This document shows positions 55,884 through 64,000 of a DNA stretch of 64,000 nt, one piece after another (the first letter of the stretch is position 1; each line of letters begins with the position of its first letter). The translations under genes were made by a program, and so were the position numbers. The DNA is taken from assembly GCF_023078455.1 (NCBI RefSeq), contig NZ_CP095740.1, positions 1-64,000 of the forward strand, in the 5' to 3' direction. This DNA comes from Luteibacter aegosomatis (GTDB lineage Bacteria > Pseudomonadota > Gammaproteobacteria > Xanthomonadales > Rhodanobacteraceae). The notes beneath the pieces are model-generated. The model was not told the origin of the DNA, ran no database searches, and saw nothing but the letters and a program-made list of their open reading frames with translations.

Positions 55884-55902
55884 GTATTTGTCCTACAAAT
55901 AC
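55884..55902. promoter_or_regulatory. GntR/FadR-type operator palindrome
   Basis: GTATTTGTCCTACAAATAC has perfect 8-bp arms with a 3-bp centre and matches the GntR-type core TNGTNNNACNA. It lies just upstream of the regulator gene, so autoregulation is likely. The CTACAAAT half also appears upstream of the TonB receptor at 50786-50793. Confidence 0.7.
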
Positions 55903-56010
55903 TGCTTCATGACTTATAGCAGATCGAACGTGCATCGTCATCGCTGGCCGCTCCGGCCGTCGACGGTCACGGGAGGATCGTAAGCCCGCGTGGAGTATCA
56001 TCGGCGGCCC

Positions 56011-58377
56011 ATGACGCCCCCGACGAACGCCGCGACCGCTTCCGAACCCGGCTTCATCCTTACGCGCCACTGGCGCGATACCCATGAAGGCGCCGAAGTC
56101 GAATTCTGGGTGACCACCGCGCGTGGCCCAACGCTGGTGTCGGTTCCGGCGCATCCGTCGGTGGCCTTCGTGCACGCGTCGCGTCGCGGGGACATCGAAG
56201 CGGCGATCGGCGGCGATCGCTCGGTGACGCTGAAGCCCTTGCCGATGAAGACCTTCGACGGGCAGCCCGTGCTCGGCCTGTACACGAAGGGCTACCGGAC
56301 CATGCTTCGCCTGGTGAAGCGTCTCGAGGAAAAAGGCGTGGCGGTTCACGAGGCCGACATACGTCCCGCCGATCGGTACCTGATGGAGCGCTTCATCACG
56401 GCGTCGGTCACCCTCGAGACCCTGCCGGACGGACGGCGGCGGATCCGGGCCGCCGACGCGTGGCGGCCGTCGCTGCGCATCGTATCGCTCGATATCGAGA
56501 CCAGCGAGCGCGGCGAACTGTATTCCGTCGCCCTGGAAGGTTGCGGCCAACGGCAGGTCTACATGCTGGGCGAGGCGCCGGCCGGCACCGCGTCGCCCGA
56601 CGGCTTGGACCTGACCTACTGCGCGGATCGTCCGCAGATGATCATGGCGTTGAACGCGTGGTTTCGCGAACACGATCCCGACGCGATCATCGGTTGGAAC
56701 CTGGTGCAGTTCGACCTGAAGATGCTCCAGGCCTGCGCGGACCGCTGCGGACTGGTACTCGCGCTGGGACGGGCGGGAAGGCCGATCGAATGGCGCGATC
56801 ACCGGCGCCGCGAAGGCTTCGTATTCGCCTCCATTCCCGGACGGCTCGCCATCGACGGCATCGAGGCGATGCGGGCGGCGATGTGGTCGTTTCCGTCCTT
56901 CAGCCTCGAAACCGTCGCGCAGTCGCTGTTGGGCGAAGGCAAGGCCTTGGACGACCCATGGCATCGCATGGCCGAGATCGAACGACGTTTCCGTGAAGAC
57001 AAGCCCGCACTGGCCGCCTACAACCTCAAGGACTGCGAACTGGTCACGCGGATCTTCGACAAGGCGACGTTGCTGGACTTCGCGCTGGAGCGGGCGAACG
57101 CCACCGGGTTGCAGGCCGATCACTTCGGTGGATCGATCGCCGCCTTCAGCCACCACTACCTGCCGCGCATGCATCGCGCGGGATACGTGGCGCCGAACGT
57201 CGGCGACGGTTCGGGTCCATCCTATCCGGGCGGCTTCGTGATGGATTCGCGCCCTGGACTCTACGACTCCGTGCTCGTGCTGGACTACAAGAGCCTGTAC
57301 CCGTCGATCATCCGCACGTTCCTGGTCGACCCGGTGGGGTTGGCGGAAGGACGCGACGACGAGGACGCCGTGCAAGGCCCCAACGGCACGCGCTTCTCGC
57401 GTACCAGGCATTGCCTGCCGGGCATCATCGAAACCCTGTGGACGAGTCGGGACAAGGCCAAGAAGGCCGGTAACGAACCGCTATCGCAGGCGTTCAAGCT
57501 GTTGATGAACGCCTTCGTGGGCGTGCTCGGCGCTTCCGGCGCGCGCTTCTTCGATCCGAAGGTGGCCGCCGCCGTAACCCTTCGCGGCCACGAGATCATG
57601 CGCGACACGCGCAAGCTCGTGGAGGAAGCGGGCTACGAAGCCATCTATGGCGACACCGATTCGATCTTCATATGGTTGGGGCGTGCGCATGCCGAAGACG
57701 AGGCCATGGCGGTGGCCGGCCGGCTGGTCGAACGGATCAACCGATGGTGGAAGGACCATCTCGCGTCGTCGTTGCGCATCCAGAGCTTCCTCGAGATCGA
57801 ATTCGACACGCACTACCGGCGGTTCTTCATGCCGACGATCCGCGGCAGCGAGCTGGGCAGCAAGAAACGCTATGCCGGCCTGACGGTGGCCGACGACGGG
57901 AGCGACGAACTGGTGTTCCGTGGCCTCGAAACGGTGCGAAGCGACTGGACACCGCTCGCCCAGCGTTTCCAGCGGGAGCTGTTCGGGCGGATATTCCGCG
58001 GCGAGCCGTACGTGGACTTCATCCGCGGCTACCTGAAGGCCTTGCACGCGGGGCGGATGGACGACCTGCTGGTCTACCGCAAGCGGCTGCGCGGCAAGCT
58101 GAGTTCGTACGAGAGCATCACGCCGCCGCAGGTGCGCGCCGCGCGGCTCGCCGACCGACATCACGCGCGGCAGGGACGGCCGCTGCGCTATCAGAACGGT
58201 GGGTGGATCGCCTACGTCATGACCGTCAACGGACCGGAGCCGCTCGAGGCCAGGCATTCGACGATCGACCACGAGCACTATGTCGACCATCAGCTGGCGC
58301 CGATCGCGGATGCGATCCTGGCGCCGCTGGGCGACAGCTTCGGAGGCCTCGCCAGCCGGCAGGTCGAGCTGTTCTGA
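56011..58377 (+). CDS. polB: DNA polymerase II
   Basis: The 788-residue product (E. coli Pol II is 783) is a family B polymerase: 3'-5' exonuclease site SLDIETS near residue 158, IIGWNLVQFDLKML, polymerase motif A DYKSLYPSIIRTF, motif B KLLMNAFVGVLG and motif C YGDTDSIFIW. It works in repair and lesion bypass and is SOS-induced in E. coli; no LexA-type box is apparent upstream here. The ATG at 56011 is used; a GTG at 55990 is also in frame. Confidence 0.95.
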   Translation: MTPPTNAATASEPGFILTRHWRDTHEGAEVEFWVTTARGPTLVSVPAHPSVAFVHASRRGDIEAAIGGDRSVTLKPLPMKTFDGQPVLGLYTKGYRTMLRLVKRLEEKGVAVHEADIRPADRYLMERFITASVTLETLPDGRRRIRAADAWRPSLRIVSLDIETSERGELYSVALEGCGQRQVYMLGEAPAGTASPDGLDLTYCADRPQMIMALNAWFREHDPDAIIGWNLVQFDLKMLQACADRCGLVLALGRAGRPIEWRDHRRREGFVFASIPGRLAIDGIEAMRAAMWSFPSFSLETVAQSLLGEGKALDDPWHRMAEIERRFREDKPALAAYNLKDCELVTRIFDKATLLDFALERANATGLQADHFGGSIAAFSHHYLPRMHRAGYVAPNVGDGSGPSYPGGFVMDSRPGLYDSVLVLDYKSLYPSIIRTFLVDPVGLAEGRDDEDAVQGPNGTRFSRTRHCLPGIIETLWTSRDKAKKAGNEPLSQAFKLLMNAFVGVLGASGARFFDPKVAAAVTLRGHEIMRDTRKLVEEAGYEAIYGDTDSIFIWLGRAHAEDEAMAVAGRLVERINRWWKDHLASSLRIQSFLEIEFDTHYRRFFMPTIRGSELGSKKRYAGLTVADDGSDELVFRGLETVRSDWTPLAQRFQRELFGRIFRGEPYVDFIRGYLKALHAGRMDDLLVYRKRLRGKLSSYESITPPQVRAARLADRHHARQGRPLRYQNGGWIAYVMTVNGPEPLEARHSTIDHEHYVDHQLAPIADAILAPLGDSFGGLASRQVELF

Positions 58378-58401
58378 GAGAGCGAGGCCGGTGCGACGCC
58401 G

Positions 58402-60333
58402 CTATGGCGTGTGTCGCATCAATCCATGCGTAAAGAGATAGGCTGCCGTCTGGTAATAGGCCACGGCGTCGTCGCCGTTTTCCTTGTTCGGATGTTCCGC
58501 AGGCTCGGCATCGCCGGTCACCCTGTCCGGAATCAGTTCCTTCACCGGCTGCCGCGGCACGAGCGAGTCCAACCGGTCGCCGCGCAGGTAGCCCAGTTCC
58601 TGGTAGGTGCTGACGAAGGCCCGTTCACGCCCGGGCTCCAGCTTGAAGAGATCGTAGCCGTAGAACCGCGAGGTATAGCTGAAACCCAGCATGCCCAGCA
58701 GCGTCGGCGGAATGTCGATCTGGCTCATCAGCCGGTCGACGCGTCCCGGCGCGACATGCTTCGGCGAATAGATGTACAGCGGGATGTGGTAGCGATTGAG
58801 CGGCAGGCTGGTCTTGCCCGCGCTCGTGGCGCAGTGATCGGCCGTGATGACGAACACGGTGTCGTCGAACCACGGCTTGCTCGCGGCGCGCTTGAGGAAA
58901 TCGGCGATCGCCCAGTCGGTGTACTGCACGGCGGCCGGTCGCGTGCCCTGCGGAAGAGGTACGCGCCCTTCGGGGAACGTGAACGGCCGGTGGTTCGACG
59001 TGGTCATCACGTGGCCGAAGTACGGCTTGCCCTTCGCGTAGGCGTCGTCCATGCGCTTGATGACGAGGGAGAACAGGTCTTCGTCGGCCACGCCCCAGAC
59101 GTTTTCCGCGTGGATATCCTTCGCGTCGATCACGTTCCGGTCGATGGCATCGTAGCCGTTGCTCGAGAAGAAGTGATTCATGTTGTCGAAGTAGCCGTAG
59201 CCACCGTAGACGAATTCGGACGCGTAGCCCTTCGCGTTGAACACGTCGGCCAGCGACCAGAGGTGCTCGTTGTCCGGACGCTTGACGATGGATTCGCCCG
59301 GCGTCGGCGGTACCGAGAGCGACAGCGCCTCCAGGCCGCGCACCGTGCGCGTGCCGTTGGCGTAGAGCTGCGTGAAGAACAGGCTCTTCGACGCCAGCGC
59401 ATCCAGGTTCGGCATGAGGTGCCGATGCTTGGATACGTCCAGCCCCTCCACGTAATCGCCCGACAGGCTTTCGACGCTGATCAGGACGACGTTGAGCTTC
59501 TTTTCCGGACCCGCGTTCGCGATGCGGCGCGTGATGTCCATGGGATCGTCGCTGGTGAACGTGGCGTCCGGCGTCTTCAGCAGGGAGCGAAGGCGACCGA
59601 ACGCCTCCTTGTCGGGAAGCGACGGGTAGTACTTGGCGTAGTCGAGCTGGTTGTCCCGAAACGCGGCGAAGAACTGGTAGATCCCGTTGCCCGCGAGCTC
59701 GTTGACGTAGTTGTTTCGCGACTGGTCCTTCATCGAGGCATCGAACGCGAAGCTGACGCCCACGGTCAGCACGAGCCATGCGGCCACGACGCCGGTGCGC
59801 GCCAGGAAGCGCGAACCCTCGTCGCGGGGCGCGATGCGGCGGCGACTCGCCCAGACCACGGCGACCGTCGCGAGCACCAGCAGTAGCGTCCACGTCACGA
59901 TCGGATACGACTCGCGGATATTGCCCACCACTTCGTGGGTATAGACCAGGTAGTCCACCGCGATGAAGTTGAAGCGCGCGCCGAATTCGCCCCAGAACAC
60001 CAGCTCGGCCGCGCCCAGGTACAGCACGCCGAAGGCGAGGATGAAGGCGAAGGCGGTAAAGATGCGTCGCCCCCAGGTGGATACGTAAGCCCGGCGTGGA
60101 ACGAGCCACAGCACCAGCAGCATGGGCCAGCCGACGTAGAGCAGGGTGACCAGGTCGTAACCCAGGCCCACGCCGAACACGTAAAGCCAATCGATGACGT
60201 CGTGCGGTACGCCCTTGCCCGTCTTGACCAGGAGGATCAGCCGAACGAGGAAGGCGACGGCGACGAACAGCGCGCCGAACCATGCCAGGGGTTGGAAGCG
60301 CTGGCGAAGAGCGCCGGAAGATGCCGAAACCAA
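58402..60333 (-). CDS. LTA-synthase-family membrane sulfatase/phosphotransferase
   Basis: The product (about 643 residues) has five N-terminal helices and a C-terminal extracytoplasmic sulfatase-fold domain of the LtaS/OpgB type: NVVLISVESLSGDYVEG with the nucleophile Thr/Ser region, the NGTRTVRGLEALSLSVPP stretch, HVMTTSNHRPFTFPEG and VFVITADHCA with metal-binding Asp and His. In Gram-negatives such proteins transfer phosphoglycerol or phosphoethanolamine to glycans or lipids. No ATG exists near the start: TTG at 60333 follows GAGG, and TTG at 60384 is a weaker option. The GT9 gene upstream on the same strand hints at surface glycan modification. Confidence 0.83.
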   Translation of the reverse strand: MVSASSGALRQRFQPLAWFGALFVAVAFLVRLILLVKTGKGVPHDVIDWLYVFGVGLGYDLVTLLYVGWPMLLVLWLVPRRAYVSTWGRRIFTAFAFILAFGVLYLGAAELVFWGEFGARFNFIAVDYLVYTHEVVGNIRESYPIVTWTLLLVLATVAVVWASRRRIAPRDEGSRFLARTGVVAAWLVLTVGVSFAFDASMKDQSRNNYVNELAGNGIYQFFAAFRDNQLDYAKYYPSLPDKEAFGRLRSLLKTPDATFTSDDPMDITRRIANAGPEKKLNVVLISVESLSGDYVEGLDVSKHRHLMPNLDALASKSLFFTQLYANGTRTVRGLEALSLSVPPTPGESIVKRPDNEHLWSLADVFNAKGYASEFVYGGYGYFDNMNHFFSSNGYDAIDRNVIDAKDIHAENVWGVADEDLFSLVIKRMDDAYAKGKPYFGHVMTTSNHRPFTFPEGRVPLPQGTRPAAVQYTDWAIADFLKRAASKPWFDDTVFVITADHCATSAGKTSLPLNRYHIPLYIYSPKHVAPGRVDRLMSQIDIPPTLLGMLGFSYTSRFYGYDLFKLEPGRERAFVSTYQELGYLRGDRLDSLVPRQPVKELIPDRVTGDAEPAEHPNKENGDDAVAYYQTAAYLFTHGLMRHTP

Positions 60334-60541
60334 TGAAGGATGCCTCGTGAACGGGGCCAGGCCGTCACGGCTGGCAGGAGCCAAGCCTAGGAGCGCAGGC
60401 TTACGTCAGCCTTTCCCTATTCTTATGACGGCCTTAGCAAGAACTTTCGACGCCGGAAAATAGCTTCGGAACTTGCACGGATCGCGGCCGAAAACACATA
60501 TCGACGACCGCATGGAAGCCGCTGAGCGACAGGGCCCGCCC

Positions 60542-61648
60542 TCAGGCCGGAACGCCGATGACGCGCAGGATCCTTTCGGCGGCTTGCCGGGCCGCGACGA
60601 TGGCATCGCCGTCGGCGGTCTGTATGGCGAGGTTCATGCCGCCATAGGGCGCGTAGCGGCGCGCGTCGGTGGTGCCGAAAAGTCCGATCGTCATGGCGCT
60701 CGTGGCGCCGGCGAGGTGCATCACGCCGCAGTCGGCGCTGACGTACATCCCCGCCGCGTCGATGAAGGCGGCAAGCTTGCGCACGTCGCTGGTGAAATAC
60801 GTGGGATAGCGGCTACCCACGCGCGACTGGCCGTCGGCGGCCACCAGTTCGACGATGCGCAAGGGCCCCGCGAGGGAGGTCACTTCCGCCAGGAAGGTCG
60901 TCCACCAGCCCTCGTCGTAGCGCTTCGCACCCGTGGCGTTGGGAAAGATGGCCAGCACCGGCGCCGTTTCCGGATGCGAAGAGGACATCACGCGCCGCAG
61001 CGTGGCGCGTCCGGTCCTGAGCTCGTCTTCCGACAGGCGCAGGTCCATGGGCGGCAACGGAAGCGTCGCGTCCGCGCCCAGCGCCCATCGCAGCGCGTGA
61101 ACGGGCCGCGCGGCCAGGTGCACCGGCACGGCGTCGCCCGCGGCATCGACGCGAAGACGGAACCGGGCCATGCTCATCGAGGCGAGGATCCTGCCCGACG
61201 ACGACCCCGACGCGGCGTCGATGACCAGGTCGTAGCGCTTCTTTCGCAACGCGAGGACGGTTCCGATCGTGGCCAGCGGATGGCGAACCGCCCTGCGATG
61301 GAGGAGGAACGTATCGCCCAGCATGGCGTACCCGCCGTAGATGTCGAGCGTGGCCGAGCCTGCGCCGAGCACGTCGATTTCCGCGCCGGGATAGACGCGT
61401 TCCAGCTCCGCCATCAGCGGCGTCATCAGCACGGTATTGCCCAGCCGATGGTTCGGCCGGCACACCAGCACGCGCTGGATGCCGATGCGCGGAAGCGCGC
61501 CCGCCGTCACGTCGTTGCGTGCGGGGGGAACGAGTCGTTTTACCAGCCAGCGTACGGCACGGCGGCGCCACTGCTGGAGCGACCCGTGGTTGGGAACGCG
61601 CCCGGACGACACCGAGGAGGCCTGCGCGAGGGGTAACGTGCGTGTCAT
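60542..61648 (-). CDS. Glycosyltransferase family 9 (heptosyltransferase-like)
   Basis: The 368-residue product has the two-lobed GT-B form of GT9: N-terminal RIGIQRVLVCRPNHRLGNTVLMTPLMAELERVYPGA and C-terminal FPNATGAKRYDEGWWTTFL, YVSADCGVMHLAGATSAMTIGLFG. The last block is the typical nucleotide-sugar site. GT9 enzymes add heptose or related sugars to the lipopolysaccharide core. It lies upstream of the LTA-synthase-family gene on the same strand with a gap of about 200 bp, so a shared promoter is unsure. Confidence 0.87.
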   Translation of the reverse strand: MTRTLPLAQASSVSSGRVPNHGSLQQWRRRAVRWLVKRLVPPARNDVTAGALPRIGIQRVLVCRPNHRLGNTVLMTPLMAELERVYPGAEIDVLGAGSATLDIYGGYAMLGDTFLLHRRAVRHPLATIGTVLALRKKRYDLVIDAASGSSSGRILASMSMARFRLRVDAAGDAVPVHLAARPVHALRWALGADATLPLPPMDLRLSEDELRTGRATLRRVMSSSHPETAPVLAIFPNATGAKRYDEGWWTTFLAEVTSLAGPLRIVELVAADGQSRVGSRYPTYFTSDVRKLAAFIDAAGMYVSADCGVMHLAGATSAMTIGLFGTTDARRYAPYGGMNLAIQTADGDAIVAARQAAERILRVIGVPA

Positions 61649-61843
61649 GAAACGCTGCTCATGCCTGGACCACCCAGGTATGGCGCCTACGATGCCAGCC
61701 GAACCTTAGCGGCTCCTGTGACGCGGCGTTTCCGGCGCGTCCGGCGATCGTCCAGGTGTCTGGACGCTGCATCCCAGCCAGCTATCTCCCTCGCCGCGCC
61801 GTTTGGCGGAATCCTGTGGCCACCCCAACCGGAGACCACGACC

Positions 61844-62470
61844 ATGACCGCCACGACCCGTACCCGCCTTACCCGCGACAACGCCGCCGTCTTCCTCGTC
61901 GACCACCAGGTCATGCTCTACAGCGGGGTTCGCGACATCAGCGTCGGCGAACTCAAGCACAACGTCGTGGGCCTGGCGAAGGCGGCCAAGGCGCTCGGCA
62001 TCCCCGTGATCGCCATCACGACGGCTCGCGACAGCATGTGGGGCGACACCATCCCGGAGCTCAAGGAGGCTCTCGGCAACGATGAGATCCTGGATCGCTC
62101 CACCGTCAACGCGTGGGACTTCGCGCCCTTCGCCGAGAAGGCCCGTTCGCTGAAGGCCCAGGGCCGCGATCACCTGATCTTCGCCGGCGTCAGTTTCGAG
62201 GTGTGCGCCTCGTTGCCCGCCATTTCCTCTCTGGAGGAGGGATTCCAGCCGGTCGTGGCGCTCGACGCCTGCGGCACCTTCAGCGCGGCCAAGCGCGAAG
62301 CGAACCTCTTCCGCCTCGTGCACAAGGGCGTGGACGTTTCCGACTACGCCACGCTGATGGTCGAGGCGATGGGCGACAACGCCGATCCGAAGGCGCTGGA
62401 GGTCTACGCCGCGCTCGACATGCCGTTCGCCACCCTGGCCGGCCAGATCGCCGCGGGGTATGCCAAGTGA
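61844..62470 (+). CDS. Isochorismatase-family hydrolase (YcaC-like)
   Basis: The 208-residue product has the cysteine-hydrolase layout: catalytic Asp in FLVDHQVMLYSGV, a Lys-containing central part and the reactive Cys in FAGVSFEVCASLPA. YcaC-type members form octamers and their substrates are uncertain. The ATG at 61844 follows GGAG. Its stop overlaps the GTG of the GMC oxidoreductase (GTGA), so the two are translationally coupled. Confidence 0.9.
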   Translation: MTATTRTRLTRDNAAVFLVDHQVMLYSGVRDISVGELKHNVVGLAKAAKALGIPVIAITTARDSMWGDTIPELKEALGNDEILDRSTVNAWDFAPFAEKARSLKAQGRDHLIFAGVSFEVCASLPAISSLEEGFQPVVALDACGTFSAAKREANLFRLVHKGVDVSDYATLMVEAMGDNADPKALEVYAALDMPFATLAGQIAAGYAK

Positions 62471-63974
62471 GTGCGGCCTGGGACGTCATCGTCGTGGGCG
62501 GCGGCTCGGCCGGCGCGATCCTCGCCAACCGGCTGAGCGCCGACCCGCGCCGCCGCGTGCTCCTGCTGGAAGCCGGCAACGCCTACCGGTCGAACTTCTT
62601 CCCCGCCGTGATCTCCAACGCCGACCACGCCGGCGGCGACGCCGACCACGACTGGGGGTATCGGGGCATGACGCGCGAGGGCGAGGGCGGCAAGATGATC
62701 GCCGCGCTCCGGGCCAAGGCCCTCGGCGGATGCTCGGGCGTGAATGCCGCCGTCGCCATCCGTGGCCGGCCGGCGGATTTCGCCAAGTGGACGAAACGTG
62801 GCGCGAAGGGCTGGACGTTCGACGACGTGCTCGGTGCGTTCAAGTCCATCGAGAACACGCCCGACGGCGACGACCGCTATCGTGGACGCACCGGTCCGCT
62901 GCCGATCCGCCATCGGCGCAAGGATGAACTGACGCCGTCGATGAACGCCTTCGTCGATGGCGCCATGGAATGCGGCTTCCGTTATGTCGACGACTTCAAC
63001 GGCGAGGACCAGGACGGCATCTCGCCGTATCCGCTCAACGTCGTGTCCGGTCGCCGCATCAATACCGCCATGGCGTTCCTCGACGACGGGGTGCGCGCGC
63101 GTCCGAATCTCGACATCGAAGGCGGCGTGGAAATCGACAAGGTGCTGATCGAGGACGGTCGCGCCGTGGGCGTGGTCGACGCGGACGGCAGGACGTATCG
63201 CGCGGCCACGGTGGTGCTGTCGGCCGGCGCGTACGGCAGTCCCTGCATCCTGATGCGCTCGGGCATCGGCCCGGCGACGCACCTGCGGGAGGTGGGCATC
63301 GACGTGCTGAAGGATCTGCCGGTGGGCGAGCGCCTGCAGGACCATCCGTTCTACTACAACATCTATGCGTTGAAGCCGGACGCGAACAACGTGTTCCCGG
63401 CGGCGGGCGCGATCCTCTGGACCGCGTCGTCGGAAGCGGAAGATGGCGACCTCGACCTGCACGTGTCGGGCACGCACCTGTTCGACCCCGCCCAGTCGCC
63501 CACCGGCGGCGCCCTGGTGCTCGCGGTGTCGGTGACGCAGCCGGAGTCCACCGGATACGTGCGCCTCGCGGACAGCCATCCCCGCAGCGCCCCGGTGATC
63601 CACTACAACCTGCTGGGTACGGCGCGCGACCGCCGCCGCATGCTGGAAGGCGTGCGCATCGCCCGCGCCATCGGCCGTTCGAAGGCGTTCTCCGCCACCG
63701 TCGCGCAGGAGATGACGCCCGCCCCTCGATCGGGGACGACGACGCCGCCCTCGAGGCGACGGTGCTGGGCAACCTCGACGTCTATGCGCACCCCACTTCC
63801 ACGGTTCCCATGGGTGACGACGGCGTGGTGGACAGCGAAGGCCGCGTGCACGGCGTGCCGGGACTCATGGTGGTCGATGCCTCGATCATGCCCGGCATCA
63901 TCAGCGCCCCGACCAACATCACCACGATGATGCTCGCCGAGCACATCGCCAACCGCGTCTTTCCGAACGGATAA
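62467..63974 (+). pseudogene. GMC-family oxidoreductase, disrupted by a frameshift
   Basis: The protein would be about 500 residues: FAD-binding WDVIVVGGGSAGAILANRLS, GCSGVNAAVAIRGRPADF, and GAYGSPCILMRSGIGPATHL, a choline-dehydrogenase-like flavoprotein. The first frame runs well to about 63720 and then breaks down. The C-terminus continues in another frame as VLGNLDVYAHPTSTVPMGDD, ending TNITTMMLAEHIANRVFPNG at 63974. A single missing base in the GC-rich run near 63715-63725 explains the change. It is either a real inactivating deletion or a sequencing error. Starts by GTGA overlap with the preceding hydrolase. Confidence 0.85.
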
Positions 63975-63980
63975 CCTGCC

Positions 63981-64000
63981 ATGACCCTGTCCTCGTCCAT
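63981..64000 (+). CDS. Possible start of a further gene, cut by the window end
   Basis: An ATG six bases after the GMC stop begins MTLSSS and runs off the window. There is too little to identify it; the close spacing suggests the same transcription unit. Confidence 0.25.

Overview
This 64 kb window starts exactly at the first base of dnaA and is chromosomal, GC-rich gammaproteobacterial DNA. The order dnaA-dnaN-recF-gyrB, a TPR protein, tonB-exbB-exbD-exbD and then pdxJ is the origin-proximal layout known from Xanthomonadales. Together with a carbohydrate-type TonB receptor and a REPIN-type repeat, it points to Rhodanobacteraceae (a Luteibacter or Dyella relative). The genus is an inference from gene order and protein character.

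Region by region. (1) 1-6.4 kb: replication origin region, with two inverted perfect DnaA boxes in an AT-rich dnaA-dnaN gap. (2) 6.6-12.1 kb: a secreted TPR protein, the TonB energy-transduction operon with two exbD genes, pdxJ and a phosphopantetheinyl transferase. (3) 12.1-21.6 kb: an acetate module made of an SSS-domain hybrid kinase and NarL-type regulator (CrbS/CrbR-like), acetyl-CoA synthetase, a DcaP-like porin and an MHS-family transporter. (4) 21.6-26.6 kb: single housekeeping or accessory genes: an exported alpha/beta hydrolase, MgtC, a PA0069-type radical SAM protein, an exported nuclease and a quinone oxidoreductase. (5) 26.6-27.4 kb: a gene-free junction holding a decayed copy of the 3' end of the radical SAM gene and a promoter overlapped by a palindrome. 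(6) 27.4-46.4 kb: one very long same-strand operon of about 19 genes, most joined by 4-bp stop/start overlaps. It encodes a polyprenol/phytol-kinase-like membrane protein, alpha/beta hydrolases, a 2OG-Fe(II) oxygenase, a ThiF-nitroreductase fusion, desaturases, a sterol-desaturase-family hydroxylase, HAD and PAP2 phosphatases, PlsB, a flippase-like protein, an exported amidohydrolase and a lipoprotein. It looks like a pathway for an unusual lipid or lipidated metabolite and is the main candidate for an undescribed system. (7) 46.5-50.4 kb: small accessory genes (DUF1330, GGDEF, SDR, OsmC, VOC). (8) 50.9-55.9 kb: an alpha-galactoside locus (TonB receptor, GH27 alpha-galactosidase, GntR/FadR regulator with a clear operator) with a REPIN between the convergent gene ends. 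(9) 56-64 kb: DNA polymerase II, an LTA-synthase-family membrane sulfatase, a GT9 glycosyltransferase, an isochorismatase-fold hydrolase and a GMC oxidoreductase broken by a frameshift.

How the parts work together: TonB/ExbB/ExbD would energise outer-membrane receptors such as the one at 50.9 kb. The kinase/regulator pair probably controls acs and perhaps the divergent porin-transporter pair through the palindromic region between them. In the long operon the lipid enzymes (acylation, desaturation, hydroxylation, phosphorylation and dephosphorylation, flipping) would build and export a product whose head group may be made by the ThiF-nitroreductase fusion, the 2OG oxygenase and the N-acyltransferase-like protein. 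That pathway is an inference from domain content only.
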